Positions 58,790-64,000 of a DNA stretch of 64,000 nucleotides are shown piece after piece. Position 1 is the stretch's first letter; each line of letters opens with the position of its first letter. This DNA is from Heliocidaris erythrogramma (Eukaryota; Echinodermata; Echinoidea; Camarodonta; Echinometridae), in contig CM046853.1 of assembly GCA_025617745.1 (NCBI GenBank), positions 11,114,974 to 11,178,973 of the forward strand. The letters are read 5' to 3'. Under the pieces are notes generated by a model. The model was given only the letters and a program-made list of their open reading frames with translations. It made no database searches and was not told where the DNA came from. The position numbers and the translations under genes are program-made.

Positions 58790-59455
58790 TGTCATGTGTG
58801 TGCATGTTTGTTGGCATGGTTGGTGTTTGCAAATATCATTCTTTGAATGTAGTAACTGTAGTTGATATACATGTATGAGTGCAAAGCGATTTTTGTATAT
58901 CCACTAATTTATAATGTTCACAATCATTTTGAAACAATATTTGGTGATTCGATCATGAGCAACACGTTCACCAGTCATGCCAGTTCACTCAAGCAAGCCA
59001 AGTGGCTTTCACTGCCACTGAGAAGCCACGCAGAAGTGCTCTCACTCACAAATTATGTCACGAGTTCAATGAACCAATGAGTAGTCTCCTTAGTGCTGTT
59101 GTGAGCTTTGCTATCTGTGTATATGAGTGAAAATGTGTGGTATGATAATTTGCCGAGATGCAAACGGATTAGACATGTTAAAAATAGAGGTAACTGCAGT
59201 CATTTTAATCGGTCTAGAATGACATTTTATCATGTCATCTGTGTAACATATATTTTGCATGTAAGGCTACACACATAGGTTCCTTGCGATTGGTATACAG
59301 ATGCTATATATTTGTTAACATGGGCTTTTTCATGTGAAAGTAAAACATGCCTTCACTACTCACATAAATTTTAACAAGTGGGACTGGACGAATAACAAGA
59401 AATTCTGTGTCCCCAATTGTTAATGTTTTTAAACTCCCAGTCGACTCATACTCAC
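58790..59455. other. Gene-free end of DCP1 intron 1
   Basis: No repeat or exon was recognised between the inverted repeat and the DCP1 exon 1 donor. Short frames on the plus strand have no domain. Confidence 0.5.
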
Positions 59456-59593
59456 CCACTCATTAGCAGCATGATTGAACAAGTAGAGAGCAACCTGACT
59501 AGCCTTCAGCAAAATGTAGGAAATGTATGGATCGAACTGCTGCAGCGCAGTAAGGTTCATTTGAGCCTCTGCCTTGTCTACGTCTGTCGCCAT
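59456..59593 (-). CDS. DCP1: mRNA-decapping protein DCP1, exon 1 with start codon
   Basis: From ATG at 59593 the exon encodes 46 residues: MATDVDKAEAQMNLTALQQF, DPYISYILLKASQVALYLF, NHAANEW. It ends exactly at TGG before GTGAGT, a good donor. The pattern (M/L)NLxALxxxDPYIxxI...ASQVALYxFxxxxxxW is the N-terminus of the DCP1 EVH1 domain; human DCP1A has LAALKQHDPYI and QVALYTF here (from memory). The start sits in AAAATGG, a good initiation context. DCP1 binds and activates DCP2, which removes the 5' cap of mRNAs in decay; it works in cytoplasmic P-bodies. The next exon is 49714-49754 on the same strand. Only 59 complete codons and one split codon of an expected several hundred are in hand, so the gene is partial in my reading. 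Confidence 0.93.
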
Positions 59594-59726
59594 TTTACTC
59601 AACTAACTATAATGTCTGTTGCCGAAGATGGCGCAATAACAAAACCTTTGTTCGGATCATGCCTTTGTGAGAGGAGTGCTGTAGATCTATTTTCTGTCTC
59701 TCCAAATCTTTCCTTCCCTGGTTTGA
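59594..59726 (-). promoter_or_regulatory. DCP1: DCP1 5' UTR and core promoter, YY1-like site
   Basis: The plus strand reads AAGATGGCG at 59625-59633, 32 bp upstream of the ATG. That is a YY1-type element, which in many housekeeping genes lies just around the transcription start. No TATA box was seen in this 133-bp interval. The interval ends at the inverted-repeat element that starts at 59727, so the proximal promoter is short. The start site itself is inferred. Confidence 0.45.
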
Positions 59727-60237
59727 TGTCATTGAGGCCTGTACGGCATCCGCGTCCATGACTTTCTGAAAAGCACCTTATACCCTATTCGGGGAAACCC
59801 GCGAAAATATTCTGATTTTTAGATCCTTAACAGGTTTTCTTTTTTTTTTTAGATCTTGCAGTATTGTACACCCTATTCGAGGATTGGTTCTTCTTGGCCC
59901 TTTTTTGGCCAAAAAGGAAGAGATAAGACAAATATTTACTTTGGAACACATTACAGAATGATGTTTTCACTGAAAGAATAGAAAAAAAGACTCTTTGGAT
60001 TCGTACAAAAATATCCACAGGAAAATTTTCAGATACCAAATGACTGTCAGATTTCTTATCCTTTTCGAGGATCTTTTCTCATCACTAGTGAATTTGATAC
60101 TCTTTTTTCAGAATTTTCCTGTTTTTGATATCCTAAACGGGATCCCCGGACTACCCGTCTGGTGGTGCAAAAACAACCCTTTTCATCGACGCGTGTCGTT
60201 TTCATCGACGCGGATGCCGTGCAGGCCTCAATGAGAC
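59727..60237. mobile_element. ~511 bp inverted-repeat DNA element just upstream of DCP1
   Basis: The left end is TGTCATTGAGGCCTGTACGG then CATCCGCGTC. The reverse complement of the right end is TGTCTCATTGAGGCCTGCAC then GGCATCCGCGTC. The ~33-bp arms differ by few bases. The interior has repeated ACCCTATTCG words (ACCCTATTCGGGG and ACCCTATTCGAGGAT) and a direct repeat TCATCGACGCG near the right end. No transposase is encoded. No clear target duplication was read. It ends 134 bp upstream of the DCP1 ATG. Confidence 0.8.
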
Positions 60238-60476
60238 ATAACCCCCCCCCCCCCCCTCCCCCGGTTGGTGCATGGGCGTGAATTTATAGGTTACACATTA
60301 AAGAAATAAACATAATTTAGGCCTAGGATACTGACTAGATCTAGCCGGCTACGACATAGCCTGTATAGGATCCCGTCTTACCATCATGATAGCGTAAAAT
60401 AGACAAGTATATTAGTTTATTAAATTCAGTGATTACTCCTTTAACAAAGTTACTCTCTGTAACCTAAGGTTTTCCG

Positions 60477-60600
60477 GGCTTGCCCGACTTAGCAACAAAG
60501 GCACACGCGAGATGAAGTCAATCTATGCCGGAACTTGATATTCATAACTTTGTAAATTAAATAGTTCGTCAAAAAATATTTGTGAATTAAATAGTTCGTC
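60477..60600 (+). repeat. Paired motif, locus 3, with a 30-bp duplication
   Basis: GGCTTGCCCGACTTAGCAAC at 60477-60496 is followed after 63 bases by AATAGTTCGTCA. The segment TGTAAATTAAATAGTTCGTC at 60551-60570 is repeated 30 bp later at 60581-60600 with one change. The second half of the paired motif is thus duplicated here. Confidence 0.5.
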
Positions 60601-62789
60601 ATAAAAGGTTCTGGAAAGAAACATCCATGAATTCAAATAATTAAATTAAATAATTAACGTAGAGGCACATAATTACGCCCATACATTTTCATTGCAATCG
60701 TGTATCTTTTTTTTTTTTTTTTAATGAATGGTCATATAGCAACCTATTCTGACTGGATCAGTAAATTAAAAATAACAATTAAAAGCTTAACCAAGCTATA
60801 TAATGTAATCTTATAAATTCTCATCTGAGAATGATAAATCCTTTCTAGTTCCTCAACAAGCTGAACACAATTTGATTTGATTCGATTCGATTCGATTTTC
60901 TGGTTTCTATGATATTCTTTTCCAACATTTATTTTCATGAACATAATGATTCGATACAAAGTTTCAAATGTCCAGCATAATAACGATGATAAGCATTAAT
61001 TAGGGACAAGAGAGCTGAAGCTTTATATGCATAGCTTGATGTGCATGCTTGCAGCCCTCAATTACAGCTTTACAGCGATGAATTAATGGAAGTAGTAACT
61101 TTGAAAGGGGAAGTGTGAAGTTAAAGAAACTTAAAAGGATTTTCCCCCTTAACTTTTTATTGAATAAAACCAACGAACATATAAAACAAAAACAAAACAA
61201 AAAATAGTATGTTGACATCGAAGTGTCATTAAATTGTGGGGCGCAGTAAATTAATAGACCATATAATTAGGTTTCAATTCTCTCTTATACGTTAGGAACT
61301 GCCTTGCAGAGGAGATATCTCATCTTTGTGGTCCATTTATTAAGATGACTCGACAGTTTATCTTTCTTTGCAATTTTCCTTTCAAATTTGTTTCATCTTT
61401 ATAAATTATTCCAACAATGCGTGGAAAGTTTGTTGACGATCTTGAAATTTACATGCATGAATAAAATACTTTAAGCTCAAAAATACAAAATCAATACATG
61501 CTTTTCAATGCATGTTTGTTATCAATGAGGATACAAATTATAAAGCAATTAAAAAGAAATCTATATAGAGACAACGTGTTAAAACTAATTTAACTGTATA
61601 GGGTTCATTATTTTCATTTACATAATTATCCGTTATCATAATTATGTAGACTACGTGCCGTTTCAAGAAGTAAAATATAAATATGTATGTGTGGAAGTGT
61701 TAGTCTTTTTGAAGGAAAGGAACAAGAGAGCTGTGCGGGGGGCGGGGGGGGGGCGGTAAAGGGGAACTCTGAACATTGCTAATGAGGTGAGGTGCTGTAG
61801 TGATTCAGAATAAAGATGGACATAGCTGATGAGACCACATCAACCAAAGCGAGATGAAAGTAATTTTTTCGGAGACATGCAGAGCGCCATCATTATAAAA
61901 CAAATTTATGACGTTGTGCTTTCAATTGATTTTCTGTTATTTTGAGACTGTTTCTATGTAGGTCAGATACATAATATAATTTTTATCATTTCTATATGAG
62001 AAGTCACTTTAGAATGCATTCATAATTTCAATAAACTTTATGGAAGTCTGACTGATTTCACTAATGAATAGGTCAGAAGAACTGAAGCAGATATTAATCA
62101 GTTAACTGAATATTTATATATTTAATTTCTACAAAATAAACTTTCTTTTCAATAATTAGAGGAGATATTCTCAGGTTAATATTAAAGAATACGCTTAAAT
62201 AGGCTGTTCAAAAAAGCTAAGTTTTAAATATGTCATTTCTTTTCATTTCACAGTCGGGGTGCAATGTAAATATTTATTTTTTAATTGGGAAAAAATAACA
62301 AGTATTGAAAAAAAAAATATTCGCACAAGAGCCTATACATTTCTGTCTCATAAAAGATAGGTTATGCTCATAGGTTATGCTAGAACTTCCTCAAATGAGT
62401 AAAAAAAATAAAATAAAATAAAACTAAATAAATGATAAATCTTATAAGAATATCCTAACTGTTAACTGTTCGATCTGTCTCCAAATGTTTAAGCAATACT
62501 TATGATGAATTAAATCAACAAAATACCTCGGTAATGTTGATAGCTTCGTCAAGGTCAACGATTCTAAGAATGGACTGTCGTCAAAAGTTATGATTTAAAC
62601 CGTCATCTTTTTTCTTCTTACTCCCAAAAGATATGAAGCCAATTGATTTCTTGTCTATATATTGGGTATTATAACGATTATTCAAAGAAGTTATAATATT
62701 TAACCTAATATAGGCTTAATCAATTAATATTGAGCAGTGTACTATGGAGATGGAAAGGGGGAGAGAGAAGAAAAAAACGTCCGACCGAA

Positions 62790-62814
62790 GGAGAGAGAGA
62801 GAGAGAGAGAGAGA
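62790..62814 (+). repeat. (GA)n microsatellite
   Basis: An uninterrupted GA dinucleotide run, typical for this window. Confidence 0.85.
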
Positions 62815-64000
62815 GGAATGAAATCGGACTTTCGCCACATTGCCAAATCACTGACAGCCTATATTCACCCGGGGTCACTTCAGATAAGAATATAATATTA
62901 CACAATCCCCTGTGAAAACCGTTATTACAGGGTGTCAAAATAAAATAACATGCATGCATGCAGACTTTTGAGAATTACATCGGTGCTTTTGATTGATCAC
63001 CGGGAAGCCTGCTATGAATATTGTCTTAAAGTTTATTGTAGAATAAATCGTGAGAGTTATATATCTCACTTAAATCTGCAGGGAAATGGATGGATAAAGG
63101 GTATTACTGACATCTTTCAAGAAAACGACCTTTTTGGCCATTTCTTAGTTTTCCAACCCGGGTAAGAAAATAAATTGTTGTCTTCGGACTTCATAACTGC
63201 TAGGTTTTTGTCCATGCATATTTAGGCTCATGCTTGACAAGATAATTATAGACAACTTTAACGCCGTAATGAGATAATAAGAATCAACAAAAATATGTTT
63301 ATGAATATAATAATATGATTATGAATGTGTGAACTGCAAATAATTACGATACTATTTAGTTCAAAGAAAAGGTAACCTAATAGGAGAAAAAGAAGATCTG
63401 TTCTGTCACTTTGTTTAAAATTTCCTCCTAGAATGAAATATGACATTAGAAATAAGACACTTTTTTAAGTGGATGAATTATAAAATATTGAACTAACTCG
63501 TTGAAACGCATGACTCTTTAGGGCGTATAAAGATGAAATAATACTTTGAATTGATAAGTCATTAATTTTACCAATGCTCTATCTGTTACAAAGATGACGC
63601 GCTGTACGAAGGCATAGTGTTAAATGGATGCCAATCACTGTAATAACAAAGATACACAAAAGTAAAATATATATATCACAATTAAGGTTTATAATAGACT
63701 TTTAAAAATTGGAACAGTCTTGGACATGAGTCATCCGATTATAAGCCGAATTCATGAATTATTAAAAAAATAATAATAGATAAAGCACTATCTTTAAAAT
63801 GGAAATGTTTATTTTAAAATAGATATAAGCCTATAAAAATAGTGGTCAGAAATGAACAAAACTGATTTGGGTACTGCGATACTTATCATTTTATACTTCA
63901 TTGCAAAATCACGATGACTAGTATGACTTTTGGCGTGAAGTTGTAGCAATCTACCATTTGTGCATGCAGGCATACTACAAACCTGGAGGAGCTTAATCTA

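Larger units (their letters stand above)
49755..59455 (-). other. DCP1: DCP1 intron 1 (9.7 kb)
   Basis: The donor is TGG|GTGAGT at 59455 and the acceptor CTGCAG| at 49755. The interval contains a 62-bp MITE remnant (50540), a 160-bp-period duplication (51990), a GC-richer patch at 51760-51950, the 192-bp inverted duplication (54529-55195), short direct repeats (56530-56785) and the A-B-A'-B' inverted repeat (57444-58789). Between 52230 and 54420 I see only a short CT tract (52235-52310) and unique AT-rich DNA. The intron is therefore rich in inverted repeats whose transcripts could form long hairpins. Confidence 0.8.
60238..64000. other. Gene-free DNA upstream of DCP1
   Basis: A C-rich tract lies at 60242-60262, a (GATTC)n-like repeat near 60875-60900, a G-rich tract at 61735-61757, an A-rich AAATAAAATAAAATAAAA stretch at 62401-62425 and a (GA)n tract at 62790-62814. 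No divergent gene partner for DCP1 was recognised. The 71-codon frame at 62950-63165 has no domain. Confidence 0.5.

Noticed and set aside
1-64000. tRNA genes and LTR or Polinton elements
   Set aside because: No GGTTCGA-type B box with a foldable cloverleaf was seen on either strand, and no long direct terminal repeats, gag/pol, capsid or integrase text was recognised.

Overview
The window looks like AT-rich, intron- and intergene-rich nuclear DNA of a marine invertebrate. An echinoderm such as a sea urchin or sea star is my first guess and a mollusc the alternative. The reasons are the low gene density, dozens of small palindromic and inverted-repeat DNA elements, abundant CT/GA microsatellites, long G or C homopolymers, many copies of the palindrome TACATGTA, and LINE fragments with AAATAAAT-type tails. 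No bacterial operon, tRNA, rRNA or CRISPR array is visible. The taxonomic call is inference from texture, not from a marker gene.

The one host gene I can name is DCP1, the EVH1-domain activator of the mRNA-decapping enzyme, on the minus strand. Exon 1 (59456-59593, start codon plus 46 codons ending in Trp) is joined in phase 0 across a 9.7 kb intron to a 41-nt exon 2 (49714-49754). Together they read ...ANEW|EKTDIQGTMFVYE, the start of the EVH1 fold. A YY1-like site lies 32 bp above the ATG, and a ~511 bp inverted-repeat element sits just upstream of the promoter. I could not find the rest of the EVH1 domain, so the gene either continues beyond base 1 or has a very long intron 2.

Layout. 1-440: two small DNA elements. 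440-2860: gene-free, with an X-box/CRE-like pair at 955-981. 2866-4310: 3' end of a non-LTR retrotransposon with an open RNase H and zinc-knuckle reading frame. 4.3-28 kb: mostly unique AT-rich DNA with MITEs, hairpins and CT-rich tracts. 28.08-28.99 kb: five tandem units of 161-198 bp. 30.0 kb: a TTAA-flanked MITE. 35.4-36.9 kb: ten tandem units of about 150 bp. 37-49 kb: unique, moderately GC-richer DNA that may hold regulatory sequence, with a LINE tail near 42.0 kb. 49.1 kb: a second, inverted copy of the element at 216-438. 49.7-59.6 kb: the DCP1 interval, whose first intron holds a 192-bp inverted duplication with promoter-like and coding-like features (54.5-55.2 kb) and a complex A-B-A'-B' inverted repeat (57.4-58.8 kb). 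59.7-60.2 kb: promoter-proximal MITE. 60.2-64 kb: no gene seen.

Apart from DCP1, nearly everything recognisable is repetitive. A hairpin family with the core GAGAGCCAGAAGGGCG occurs seven times between 7.8 and 48.2 kb, a TTAA-flanked MITE family four times, and a paired short motif three times. The strongest candidates for something undescribed are the 54.5 kb inverted duplication, the A-B-A'-B' structure, the hairpin family and the two AATTGGCA-bearing tandem arrays. No LTR retrovirus-like element or Polinton was recognised.
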